From: Mesorhizobium sp. M1C.F.Ca.ET.210.01.1.1
GTDB lineage: Bacteria > Pseudomonadota > Alphaproteobacteria > Rhizobiales > Rhizobiaceae
Direction of reading: 5' to 3'
Length of the DNA: 64,000 nucleotides
Assembly (NCBI RefSeq): GCF_004791585.1
Contig: NZ_SRUU01000010.1
Span: forward strand, 156,656 to 220,655
Positions within the stretch are counted from its first letter, which is position 1; every line of letters begins with the position of its first letter. The position numbers and the translations under genes are program-made. Below the pieces are notes generated by a model, which was given only the letters and a program-made list of their open reading frames with translations, had not been told where the DNA came from and made no database searches. Shown here in pieces: positions 56,950 through 64,000 of the stretch.

Positions 56950-57858
56950 ATGGCGGCTGATCTCAACGATCTCCAGGGGTTTCTGGCGGTGGCGCGTGCC
57001 GGCGGCTTCCGCGAAGCGGCCCGCGTGACGGCGGGCAGCGCGTCCGTGCTCAGTGAAGCCATTCGCCGTTTGGAGACCCAACTTGGCGTGCGGCTCTTCA
57101 ACCGCACCACACGCAGTGTTGCTTTGACCGAGGCGGGCGCCAGCCTGCTGGCCCGGCTTGCCCCGGCGCTGGGCGAGGTCGAAGCGGCGCTTGATGTCGT
57201 AAACGGCTTTCGCGACCGGCCCGCCGGCACCTTGCGCCTCAACGTCCCGATCAGTGCGTCTCGGCTGCTGTTACCCAGAATCGTGCCCGGATTTCTCGCC
57301 GCCTATCCCGCCATTCGCCTGGAAGTGATCGCGGAGGAGAACTTCGTCGACCTGCTGGTGGCAGGCTGCGATGCCGGCATCCGCTACGACGAGCGGCTGG
57401 AGCAGGACATGATCGCGGTGCCGATCGGGCCGCGCGCGCAGCGCTTCACCACCTCCGCCTCTCCGGCCTATCTTGATCGGCACGGCCGGCCGCAACACCC
57501 GCGTGACCTGCTTGGCCATGCGTGCGTGCGCGGTCGCTTTCCCAGCGGGGTCATGACGCCTTGGGAATTCGAGCGCGACGGCGAGGTGGTGCGGGTCGAT
57601 ACCACGGGGCCATTGGTCGTCAGCATCGGTGGTGGCGTCGATCTCGCTATCGATGCGGCGATCGCCGGGGTCGGCATTCTCTGGCTCTTCGAGGACTGGG
57701 TGCGCCCGCATTTCGAGAGCGGCGTGCTGGAACCTGTGCTGGAGCCGTGGTGGCAGGAATTCTCCGGGCCGTTTCTGTACTATCCCGGACGCCGGCTGGT
57801 GCCGGCGCCGCTGCGCGCCTTCATAGACTACATCAAGACGCCGGCCGGACATTGGTAG
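56950..57858 (+). CDS. LysR family transcriptional regulator
   Basis: A 302-residue regulator. The HTH is DLNDLQGFLAVARAGGFREA with SASVLSEAIRRLETQLGVRL, followed by LFNRTTRSVALTEAG. The effector domain starts near 90 (GTLRLNVPISASRLLLPRIV). It is divergent from the aldo/keto reductase, the usual arrangement for a LysR gene and its target. The inducer is unknown. Confidence 0.93.
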   Translation: MAADLNDLQGFLAVARAGGFREAARVTAGSASVLSEAIRRLETQLGVRLFNRTTRSVALTEAGASLLARLAPALGEVEAALDVVNGFRDRPAGTLRLNVPISASRLLLPRIVPGFLAAYPAIRLEVIAEENFVDLLVAGCDAGIRYDERLEQDMIAVPIGPRAQRFTTSASPAYLDRHGRPQHPRDLLGHACVRGRFPSGVMTPWEFERDGEVVRVDTTGPLVVSIGGGVDLAIDAAIAGVGILWLFEDWVRPHFESGVLEPVLEPWWQEFSGPFLYYPGRRLVPAPLRAFIDYIKTPAGHW

Positions 57859-57867
57859 CGGAAAACA

Positions 57868-57893
57868 AAAAGGCCGCCCGGAGGCGGCCTTTC
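57868..57893. terminator. Bidirectional terminator between lysR and rpsI
   Basis: 7-bp stem GGCCGCC / GGCGGCC with loop CGGA, extended by A-T pairs. The minus strand has TTTTTGTTTTC after it, which serves rpsI; the plus strand has a shorter CTTTCG. Confidence 0.85.
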
Positions 57894-57916
57894 GAAAAGC
57901 TTGGAACTCGTAAAGC

Positions 57917-58393
57917 TTAGCGCTTCGAGAACTGGAAGCTGCGGCGGGCCTTTGCCTTGCCGTACTTCTTGCGCTCGACGACGCGGCTGTCGCGGGTCAG
58001 GAAGCCGCCCTTCTTGAGCACGGAGCGCAGCGCCGGCTCGTAGTAGGTCAGCGCCTTGGAGATGCCGTGACGCACGGCGCCCGCCTGGCCGGAGAGGCCG
58101 CCGCCGATGACGGTGGCGACGATGTCGTACTGGCCGGCGCGGTTGGCGGCGACGATCGGCTGGTTGAGGATCATCTGCAGTACCGGACGCGCGAAATAGG
58201 TCGCGAATTCCTTGTCGTTGACAGTGATCTTGCCGGAACCCGGCTTCACCCAGACGCGCGCGATGGCGTTCTTGCGCTTGCCGGTGGCATAGGCGCGGCC
58301 CGACTTGTCGAGCTTCTGGACGTGGACGGGCGCGGCAGGCTGCGCGGCGGCAGTGACAGTCCCGAGTTCTGCGAGCGAGGAAAGCTCAGCCAT
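57917..58393 (-). CDS. rpsI: 30S ribosomal protein S9
   Basis: A 158-residue protein, longer than E. coli S9 because of an alphaproteobacterial N-terminal extension (~30 residues, [20 protein letters not shown]). The core has [19 protein letters not shown] and [19 protein letters not shown]. The C-terminus [11 protein letters not shown] reaches the P-site. Its ATG overlaps the rplM stop by one base. Confidence 0.97.
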   Translation of the reverse strand: MAELSSLAELGTVTAAAQPAAPVHVQKLDKSGRAYATGKRKNAIARVWVKPGSGKITVNDKEFATYFARPVLQMILNQPIVAANRAGQYDIVATVIGGGLSGQAGAVRHGISKALTYYEPALRSVLKKGGFLTRDSRVVERKKYGKAKARRSFQFSKR

Positions 58394-58857
58394 TACGAGG
58401 CCCTCTTGTTCTTGGAGTTCAGCTTGGCCACGTCGAGCGTGACGGGCTGCTGGGCGGCGTGCGGATGCTCGGCGCCTGCATAGACGCGGAGATTCTTCAT
58501 TTGGCGGCGGCCAAGCGGGCCGCGCGGGATCATGCGCTCGACGGCCTTCTCGACGACGCGCTCTGGGAAGCGGCCCTCGAGTAGCTGGCGCGCGGTGCGC
58601 TCCTTGATGCCGCCGGGGTGCCCGGTGTGCCAGTAGTAGACCTTGTCGGTGTATTTCTTGCCGGTGAACACCACCTTGTCGGCATTGATGACGATGACGT
58701 TGTCGCCATCATCGACATGCGGGGTGAAGGTGGGCTTGTGCTTGCCGCGCAGATGGTTGGCGATGACAGTGGCGAGGCGGCCGACGACGAGACCTTCGGC
58801 GTCGATCAGCACCCACTTCTTCACCACATCCGCAGGCTTCTGCGAAAAGGTAGCCAT
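58393..58857 (-). CDS. rplM: 50S ribosomal protein L13
   Basis: A 154-residue protein with the L13 core: [37 protein letters not shown] and [20 protein letters not shown]. Start ATG 58857 follows GAGAGCAAAACC. It is co-transcribed with rpsI, TAATG overlap. A strong promoter lies 137-165 bases upstream. Confidence 0.97.
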   Translation of the reverse strand: MATFSQKPADVVKKWVLIDAEGLVVGRLATVIANHLRGKHKPTFTPHVDDGDNVIVINADKVVFTGKKYTDKVYYWHTGHPGGIKERTARQLLEGRFPERVVEKAVERMIPRGPLGRRQMKNLRVYAGAEHPHAAQQPVTLDVAKLNSKNKRAS

Positions 58858-58993
58858 GGTTTTGCTCTCAGGTTTGACCTTCTCCTCCGCGAAGGAGCAG
58901 GAAGGCGTTTCTTGTTGCTTGGATTGACGAGGGCGCTGCCGCCGTCCGCCAATAACAAAACGGCGGCCGTAGCGGGCCGCTGCTTCGGGTCGG

Positions 58994-59022
58994 CTTATAG
59001 GCGAGGGTGCTGTAGGCGTCAA
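58994..59022 (-). promoter_or_regulatory. Sigma-70-type promoter of rplM-rpsI
   Basis: On the minus strand TTGACG (59017-59022), a 17-base spacer and TATAAG (58994-58999). This is the best -35/-10 pair in the window. It implies a 5' leader of about 130 bases before the rplM start, with a GC-rich hairpin (GCCGCCGTTTTG near 58958). Confidence 0.75.
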
Positions 59023-59084
59023 GCCGGCGAGAAACTCTCTTGGCGTCGAAAATAAAGCAAAAACAATTAGTTGATTAAGCGGTA

Positions 59085-59549
59085 TTATTTTACCGCATCG
59101 CTTGCTCGCTTCGGCGGGATCGAATAGGTGCCTGTGGCATGCGCCACGGTGTGCCCGTCCCGGCCGGCGACGATGTCGATGTCGAACACCATTAGGCTTT
59201 TCCCGAGCTTCAGGATGCGGCAATGGCCGTCGATCGGCCCGGCCTCGGCCTTGCGGACAAAATTGATGTCGAGGTTGACCGTCACCGAAAGCGCGTCCGG
59301 TCCGGCGTGGCTGAGCACGCAGACATAACCGCCGATGTCGGCCAGCGTGAATAGCGACGGACCGGAAACCGTGCCGCCCGGGCGCAGGTGCCGTTCGTCG
59401 GCATTGAGGCGAACCGTGCAGCCGCCTGGAAACACGTCCAGCGCCTCATAGGATGTGAGCCGGTCGTTGAGCTGCGGGTACACGCTTGCCATCAGTGCAT
59501 TGACTTCGGCCGCGTTGAGCATTGGCTTCAGATTGCTTTGGGCAGGCAT
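59085..59549 (-). CDS. PaaI family thioesterase
   Basis: A 154-residue hotdog-fold protein. Motifs are [19 protein letters not shown] (the Asp on the central helix) and [18 protein letters not shown]. It likely hydrolyses an acyl-CoA thioester. Two Met codons (residues 1 and 10) could start it; the first has the longer match. It is divergent from an enoyl-CoA hydratase gene, in keeping with acyl-CoA metabolism. Confidence 0.88.
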   Translation of the reverse strand: MPAQSNLKPMLNAAEVNALMASVYPQLNDRLTSYEALDVFPGGCTVRLNADERHLRPGGTVSGPSLFTLADIGGYVCVLSHAGPDALSVTVNLDINFVRKAEAGPIDGHCRILKLGKSLMVFDIDIVAGRDGHTVAHATGTYSIPPKRASDAVK

Positions 59550-59696
59550 GCGCCGCGTCCTATATGAGATGGCAAGCTCCGGGCATGCGCCTGGACCAAA
59601 CGGTGCGACGGAGAAAACACGTCTCGCGGCTTTTCTTCAACCGGCAGCGTGTTAGTTCTGTTGTTCCATGGTCTGCGAGTGCCGATCGAGAGGTTC

Positions 59697-60524
59697 ATGA
59701 AAGTGGCCGAAGTCGTTGCCATCAAGTCCGCCGTCGCCGACGGCCCCGTTCTCGCCAGCCGGGATAAGGGCGTTTTGCGGCTGACGCTCGCCAGCCCGCC
59801 GGCTAACGCGCTCTCGCTGGCGACGATGGCGGCGCTGCAGGCCGAACTCGACCGGGTGAAGGAAGACAAGTCCGTTCGTGTCATCATCCTGGCGGCGTCC
59901 GGAAAGGTGTTCTGCGCCGGCCACGACCTCAAGGAAATGACCGCGCACCGCGCCGATCCCGACCGCGGCAGGGCCTTTTTCGAAAAGACTTTCGCTGCCT
60001 GTGCGGGCCTGATGCAGACGATTGTGCGCCACCCGAAGCCGGTGATCGCAGAGGTCGATGGCCTGGCCACCGCCGCCGGCCTGCAGCTCGTCGCAAGTTG
60101 CGATCTTGCGATTGCCTCCCATGAGGCGACCTTCTGCACGCCTGGCGTCAACATCGGTCTGTTCTGCTCGACGCCGATGGTGGCGCTGTCGCGCAACGTC
60201 TCGCGCAAGCAGGCGATGGAGATGCTTCTGACCGGCGAGACGATCGATGCGGCGACGGCCAGGGAATTCGGCCTCGTCAACCGTATCGTGCCGCGCGAAT
60301 ATCTAAATCAGGTTGTCAACAAATACGCGCAAACCATTGCGTCCAAATCATCTTTGGTGGTCAAGGTCGGCAAGGAAGCGTTCTACGCGCAGGCCGAGAT
60401 GGGGCTTGCCGACGCCTATGCCTATGCCGGCAGGGTGATGGTGGAAAACATGCTGGCGCGCGACGCCGAGGAAGGCATCGGCGCCTTCATCGGCAAGCGC
60501 AAGCCGGAATGGACCGACGAATAA
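59697..60524 (+). CDS. Enoyl-CoA hydratase
   Basis: A 275-residue crotonase-family enzyme. The oxyanion-hole segments are FCAGHDLKEM near residue 78 and DGLATAAGLQLVASCDLAIA near 121. FGLVNRIVP follows. The catalytic acid positions resemble the ECHDC3/EchA-like branch rather than FadB. The exact substrate is unclear. ATG 59697 chosen because upstream residues are non-family. Confidence 0.9.
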   Translation: MKVAEVVAIKSAVADGPVLASRDKGVLRLTLASPPANALSLATMAALQAELDRVKEDKSVRVIILAASGKVFCAGHDLKEMTAHRADPDRGRAFFEKTFAACAGLMQTIVRHPKPVIAEVDGLATAAGLQLVASCDLAIASHEATFCTPGVNIGLFCSTPMVALSRNVSRKQAMEMLLTGETIDAATAREFGLVNRIVPREYLNQVVNKYAQTIASKSSLVVKVGKEAFYAQAEMGLADAYAYAGRVMVENMLARDAEEGIGAFIGKRKPEWTDE

Positions 60525-60569
60525 CTGACCCGGGATGCAGCCGCGTTTTTCCATCGTTGAGGGTTCGAC

Positions 60570-61346
60570 GTGGCTAGCCGCAGGCAACTGACGCGGCTGA
60601 AAGCGCCCTATCTCAAGCGCATCCTGCTTGAGCCGTCGCGGGTCGCGGATTGGGAAAAGTATCCCTGGAACCTGCCGATCTTTCGGGACCGTGAATTCGA
60701 GTTCGAGTTCACGAGCGCCATCACCATCATCGTCGGCGAGAATGGCACCGGCAAATCGACGCTGCTCGAAGCGATCGGCGCATTAGCCGGCTATGACGAG
60801 GCCGGCGGCGGCAAGGGCTACATGCCTGTCGACCACTCCGGCGCTATCGACCGGAGCGGCGGAGCAATTGCCAACGCCCTACGCGCTCACTGGCTGCCGA
60901 AAGTCACCGCGGGCTGGTTCTTTCGCGCCGAGTCCTTCTATTCGGTGGCGCGCTATCTCGATCGTTCAGCTTTGGAAGCCGGCGCGGCGCCACCTGATTT
61001 CCTGTCTTGGTCGCATGGCGAAGGCTTCATTCGCTTTTTCGAGGAGCGCTGCAGCCGCCAGGGCATCTACATTCTCGACGAACCCGAAAGCGCGCTCTCG
61101 CCGACACGCCAGATCGAACTGATCAAGCTCCTGCAGCGGATGGATCGATCCGGCATCGCGCAGGTGATCATGGCCACGCATTCGCCGCTTTTGATGGCCT
61201 GCCCGAATGCGCGCCTCTTTCGCGTCAGCCGGTTCGGCCTCGATCCGACCGATTTTCAGGACACCGACCATTTTCGCATGATGCGCGACTTCTGCAGCGA
61301 CCCGGCTGCCTTTCTCGCCGAAGCGCTGTATGAGGACGAGCCATGA
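60570..61346 (+). CDS. Small AAA ATPase (ABC-type fold)
   Basis: A 258-residue SMC/ABC-like ATPase. Walker A is IVGENGTGKSTLLEAIGAL near 61-75, signature-like LSWSHGEGFIRFFEER near 147, Walker B IYILDEPESALSP near 167, and ATHSPLLMACPNA as H-loop. There is no transport domain. Relatives are single-gene ATPases of unknown role. GTG start; its stop overlaps the next gene by four bases. Confidence 0.85.
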   Translation: MASRRQLTRLKAPYLKRILLEPSRVADWEKYPWNLPIFRDREFEFEFTSAITIIVGENGTGKSTLLEAIGALAGYDEAGGGKGYMPVDHSGAIDRSGGAIANALRAHWLPKVTAGWFFRAESFYSVARYLDRSALEAGAAPPDFLSWSHGEGFIRFFEERCSRQGIYILDEPESALSPTRQIELIKLLQRMDRSGIAQVIMATHSPLLMACPNARLFRVSRFGLDPTDFQDTDHFRMMRDFCSDPAAFLAEALYEDEP

Positions 61347-61864
61347 ATCATGACGCCTACGACAACACCTACATCGCCGGCATTCTGAACTCGGTGAAGA
61401 CCATCGCCATGGTCGGCGCCTCGCCCAACGATGTGCGGCCGAGCTACTTCGTGCTGAAATATCTGCTTGCCAAGGGCTTTTCGGTGTTTCCGATCAATCC
61501 GGGCCATGCCGGCAAGGAGATCCTCGGCCGCACGGTCTATGCCAGCCTGGCGGACCTGCCTCAGCCGGTCGACATGATCGACATCTTTCGCGGCTCGCCA
61601 GCCATACCGGGCATCGTCGACCAAGTGCTGAAGCTCGATCCGCTGCCGAAGGTGATCTGGATGCAGCTTGGCGTGCGCAATGATGAGGCGGCCGCGCGCG
61701 CCGAGGCCGCCGGCATCAATGTGGTGATGAACCGCTGCCCGAAGATCGAATATGGGAAGCTGTCGGGCGAGATCGGCTGGACCGGCGTCAATTCCGGCGT
61801 GCTGTCGTCGAAGAAGCCTGTGATGCGGCAGGGCTTCCAGAGTTTTGGCGTTAGGCAGAAATAG
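61343..61864 (+). CDS. CoA-binding protein
   Basis: A 173-residue Rossmann-fold protein of the CoA_binding family: TIAMVGASPNDVRPSYFVLKYLL, VFPINPGHAGKEILGR and IDIFRGSPAIPGIVDQ. The C-terminal MNRCPKIEYGKL is characteristic of the YccU branch. It is translationally coupled to the ATPase gene upstream. The role is unknown. Confidence 0.9.
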   Translation: MNHDAYDNTYIAGILNSVKTIAMVGASPNDVRPSYFVLKYLLAKGFSVFPINPGHAGKEILGRTVYASLADLPQPVDMIDIFRGSPAIPGIVDQVLKLDPLPKVIWMQLGVRNDEAAARAEAAGINVVMNRCPKIEYGKLSGEIGWTGVNSGVLSSKKPVMRQGFQSFGVRQK

Positions 61865-62024
61865 GCCGGCTATCGGTTGCGCAAAGTTATTCCGGGAATA
61901 ATTGGTTTTTCCCAGGCGTTCGTCGCAAATCGCAAGCCGAAAGGTATTTTCTTCTTTGCATTCACGACCGCGCTTCGCCAAGAATGCGCGGCGATTTTCG
62001 AAAGGCTTAGAGAGGGAGGCTTCG

Positions 62025-63305
62025 ATGACACGTACGCCCGGTTTCAACACGCTCGCCGTTCACGCAGGCGCCAAGCCCGATCCGGCGACGGGCGCGCGCG
62101 CCACGCCGATCTACCAGACCACCTCCTATGTCTTCGACGATGCCGACCACGCCGCCTCGCTGTTCGGGCTGAAGGCCTTCGGCAACATCTACACCCGAAT
62201 CATGAACCCGACCCAGGCGGTTCTGGAGGAGCGTCTCGCGGCTCTGGAAGGCGGGACGGCGGCGCTCGCCGTCGCCTCCGGCCATGCCGCGCAGGTGCTG
62301 GTCTTCCACAATCTGATGCAGCCCGGCGATAATTTCGTATCCGCGACAAAGCTCTATGGCGGTTCGATCAACCAGTTCGGCCACGCCTTCAAGAACTATG
62401 GCTGGGAGGTGCGTTGGGCCGATACCAACGACCCGTCGACGTTCGAGAGCCAGATCGACGACAGGACCAAGGCGATCTTCATCGAGAGCCTCGCCAATCC
62501 CGGCGGCATCTTCGTCGACATCGAGAAGATCGGCGACATCGCCCGCAGGCACGGCCTGCCGTTGATCGTCGACAACACGCTGGCCTCGCCCTATCTGGTG
62601 CGGCCGATCGAGCATGGCGCCGACATCGTGGTGCATTCGCTGACCAAGTTCATCGGCGGCCACGGCAACTCGATCGGCGGCGCCGTCGTCGATGGCGGCA
62701 CCTTCGACTGGTCGAAGTCCGGCAAGTATCCGATGCTGTCCGAGCCGCGCCCCGAATATGGCGGCATCGTCCTGCACGAGACCTTCGGCAACTTCGCCTT
62801 TGCGATTGCCGCCCGCGTGCTCGGCCTGCGCGACCTCGGCCCGGCGATCTCGCCCTTCAACGCCTTCCTGATCCTGACCGGCCTGGAAACGCTGCCGCTG
62901 CGCATGCAGCGCCATTGCGACAACGCGGTGAGCGTCGCGGCCTGGCTTTCGAACCATCCGAAAGTCGCGTGGGTGAACTATCCAGGACTGCCGAGCGACA
63001 AGAACAACGCGCTGCAGAAGAAATATTCGCCGCAGGGCGCCGGCGCCGTGTTCACCTTCGGGCTCAAGGGCGGCTACGAGGCCGGCGTCAAGTTCGTCGA
63101 GGCGCTGGAGCTGTTCTCGCATCTGGCCAATGTCGGCGACACCAAGTCGCTGGTCATCCATCCGGCCTCGACCACGCATCGCCAGCTTTCCGACGAGCAG
63201 AAGATCAAGGCTGGCGCCGGGCCGGACACCGTCCGGCTGTCGATCGGCATCGAGGATGTCAACGACATCGTCGCCGATCTGGAGCAGGCGCTCAGCAAGG
63301 TTTGA
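62025..63305 (+). CDS. metY: O-acetylhomoserine sulfhydrylase (MetY type)
   Basis: A 426-residue PLP enzyme making homocysteine or methionine precursor from O-acetylhomoserine. PLP lysine K208 lies in HSLTKFIGGHG. NIYTRIMNPTQAVLEERLAALE and ASGHAAQVLVF are characteristic. The start at 62025 has GAGAGGGAGGCTTCG upstream. The 160-base leader shows no SAM-II riboswitch pattern. A cupin gene follows four bases behind. Confidence 0.94.
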   Translation: MTRTPGFNTLAVHAGAKPDPATGARATPIYQTTSYVFDDADHAASLFGLKAFGNIYTRIMNPTQAVLEERLAALEGGTAALAVASGHAAQVLVFHNLMQPGDNFVSATKLYGGSINQFGHAFKNYGWEVRWADTNDPSTFESQIDDRTKAIFIESLANPGGIFVDIEKIGDIARRHGLPLIVDNTLASPYLVRPIEHGADIVVHSLTKFIGGHGNSIGGAVVDGGTFDWSKSGKYPMLSEPRPEYGGIVLHETFGNFAFAIAARVLGLRDLGPAISPFNAFLILTGLETLPLRMQRHCDNAVSVAAWLSNHPKVAWVNYPGLPSDKNNALQKKYSPQGAGAVFTFGLKGGYEAGVKFVEALELFSHLANVGDTKSLVIHPASTTHRQLSDEQKIKAGAGPDTVRLSIGIEDVNDIVADLEQALSKV

Positions 63306-63309
63306 TCCG

Positions 63310-63654
63310 ATGTCGGGCTTCCTTGCCGTGAATATCGAAGGCGTCGACCCGGAGGCCGGAGCGCCGGCCCCGGACCGGGTAATCTCAGGCGATCCCAAAT
63401 TCCGCACCTGGAATGTCGAGGAACGGGGCGGCGACCTCTATGCCGGCATCTGGGAAGCGACGCCCGGCAAATGGCGGATCGTCTATGACGAGTGGGAGTT
63501 CTGCCACATCCTGTCCGGCGTCTCGGTGATTTCCGAGGATGGCGGCGAGGCGCGCACGGTCAGGGCCGGCGACAGCTTCGTGCTGCAGCCCGGCTTCAAG
63601 GGCACTTGGGAAGTGCTGGAGACGACCCGCAAGGAATATGTGATCAAGCTCTGA
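63310..63654 (+). CDS. Cupin domain-containing protein
   Basis: A 114-residue single-cupin protein of the AraC-cupin-like DUF861 type: LYAGIWEATPGKWRIVYDEWEFCHILSG and RTVRAGDSFVLQPGFKGTWEV. One metal-type His is in FCHIL; others are absent, so catalysis is uncertain. It directly follows metY (four-base gap) and is probably co-transcribed. Confidence 0.85.
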   Translation: MSGFLAVNIEGVDPEAGAPAPDRVISGDPKFRTWNVEERGGDLYAGIWEATPGKWRIVYDEWEFCHILSGVSVISEDGGEARTVRAGDSFVLQPGFKGTWEVLETTRKEYVIKL

Positions 63655-63710
63655 ATGGGCTTCTGGTCAATCTCGCCGCGCGATGTCACCTGGGAGATTG
63701 GGCTGCTTCG

Positions 63711-63760
63711 TCATCCTTGGGCGTAGCGACGCAGCGCGGAGCGAAGACCCAAGGATCCAT
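63711..63760. repeat. Palindromic repeat (CATCCTTGGG type)
   Basis: ATCCTTGGG at 63713-63721 and CCCAAGGAT at 63748-63756 are perfect inverted arms around a 26-base centre rich in AGCG. The same element type is common in Bradyrhizobium and Mesorhizobium. Confidence 0.7.
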
Positions 63761-63842
63761 TCCGTGACCTCGGCGAAAGGTGCAAACGGAGCAGAATTCT
63801 GCACCGCTGCAACGCTTCAAAATCACGGCATGGCAACTGTGT

Positions 63843-64000
63843 TCATGCGAAGGCGGTTTTGTCGCGGATGATAGCATTGAGTGTGACGAGAAGCTTTCTG
63901 GCGACGGCCACGATTGCGAGTTTCTTCGAACCGGATCGAGCCGCGAGCGCGGTGTAGAAGGCTTTGAAGCGATCGTTGGCGCGAATGGCGCCCAGAGCAG
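63843..64000 (-). CDS. IS110-type transposase, C-terminal fragment at window edge
   Basis: The last ~52 residues of an IS110/IS1111-family transposase, read into the window from the right. They read ALGAIRANDRFKAFYTAL then AIVAVARKLLVTLNAIIRD, followed by a TGA at 63843-63845. These motifs form the Transposase_20 C-terminus. Whether the element is intact lies outside the window. Confidence 0.78.
   Translation of the reverse strand, partial: ALGAIRANDRFKAFYTALAARSGSKKLAIVAVARKLLVTLNAIIRDKTAFA

Noticed and set aside
60570..61864. AAA ATPase plus CoA-binding gene as a defence system
   Set aside because: The ATPase lacks a nuclease or TOPRIM partner; the coupled gene is a housekeeping-type CoA-binding fold.
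61865..62024. SAM-II riboswitch upstream of metY
   Set aside because: Alphaproteobacterial met genes often carry one, but I could not find the conserved pseudoknot core (GCTAAA region with pairing partner).

Overview
The window is a gene-dense, high-GC stretch of an alphaproteobacterial chromosome, most likely Mesorhizobium or a close relative in the Phyllobacteriaceae (Rhizobiales). The basis is protein-level resemblance (LdtR/LdtP pair, DUF6163, CBP3-like chaperone next to DUF177-plsX-fabH-ihfA, type 2 ArgC, Mg-type HemB) and short intergenic palindromes of the kind common in Mesorhizobium. Genus-level assignment is inference. No prophage, CRISPR array, nod/nif genes or integrative island are visible. 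The only transposase is a fragment of an IS110-type element cut by the right edge.

Layout. 0-9 kb: end of a GT90 glycosyltransferase, aldo/keto reductase, PPK2 polyphosphate kinase, DHFR-like reductase, a shortened CobT-like VWA protein directly behind hemB, and a DUF2066 protein; then an ICMT-type methyltransferase, an enoyl-CoA hydratase/isomerase-family gene and DUF6163. 9-15.7 kb: MarR-type ldtR and its probable target ldtP (L,D-transpeptidase), a Na+/H+ antiporter, glyA, a secreted protein and a decayed DUF3147/GlpM-like gene. 15.8-20.4 kb: nrdR-ribD-ribE-ribH-nusB-MFS operon with start/stop overlaps. 20.5-24.4 kb: YehZYXW-type osmoprotectant ABC transporter whose binding protein lacks about 44 internal residues. 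24.7-32.4 kb: H+-pyrophosphatase, bamE, cytochrome bc1 chaperone, DUF177, plsX, fabH, ihfA, MerR regulator. 32.5-36.2 kb: small secreted or unknown proteins, including a His-rich peptide, then tRNA-Pro(GGG).

36.3-50 kb is an exopolysaccharide locus: O-antigen ligase/polymerase, undecaprenyl-phosphate glycosylphosphotransferase, DUF1127, a winged-helix/STAND ATPase regulator, GT4, Wza-like lipoprotein, Wzc/ExoP-like co-polymerase with a dead ATPase domain, then (after an FKBP and a Cys-rich protein) a CelD-type GNAT and a polysaccharide deacetylase. 50-64 kb is mostly housekeeping: ctaA, argC, speB, acyltransferase, GDPD, aldo/keto reductase with divergent LysR, rplM-rpsI, thioesterase, enoyl-CoA hydratase, AAA ATPase, CoA-binding protein, metY, cupin, and the IS110 fragment.

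I found no clear multi-gene system of a wholly new type. The best leads are the deleted yehZ with a long palindrome inside its operon, the N-terminally shortened CobT-like gene abutting hemB, the Wzc-like protein without a P-loop, the STAND regulator inside the EPS locus, the His-rich secreted peptide, and a sharp dyad upstream of the DHFR-like gene.
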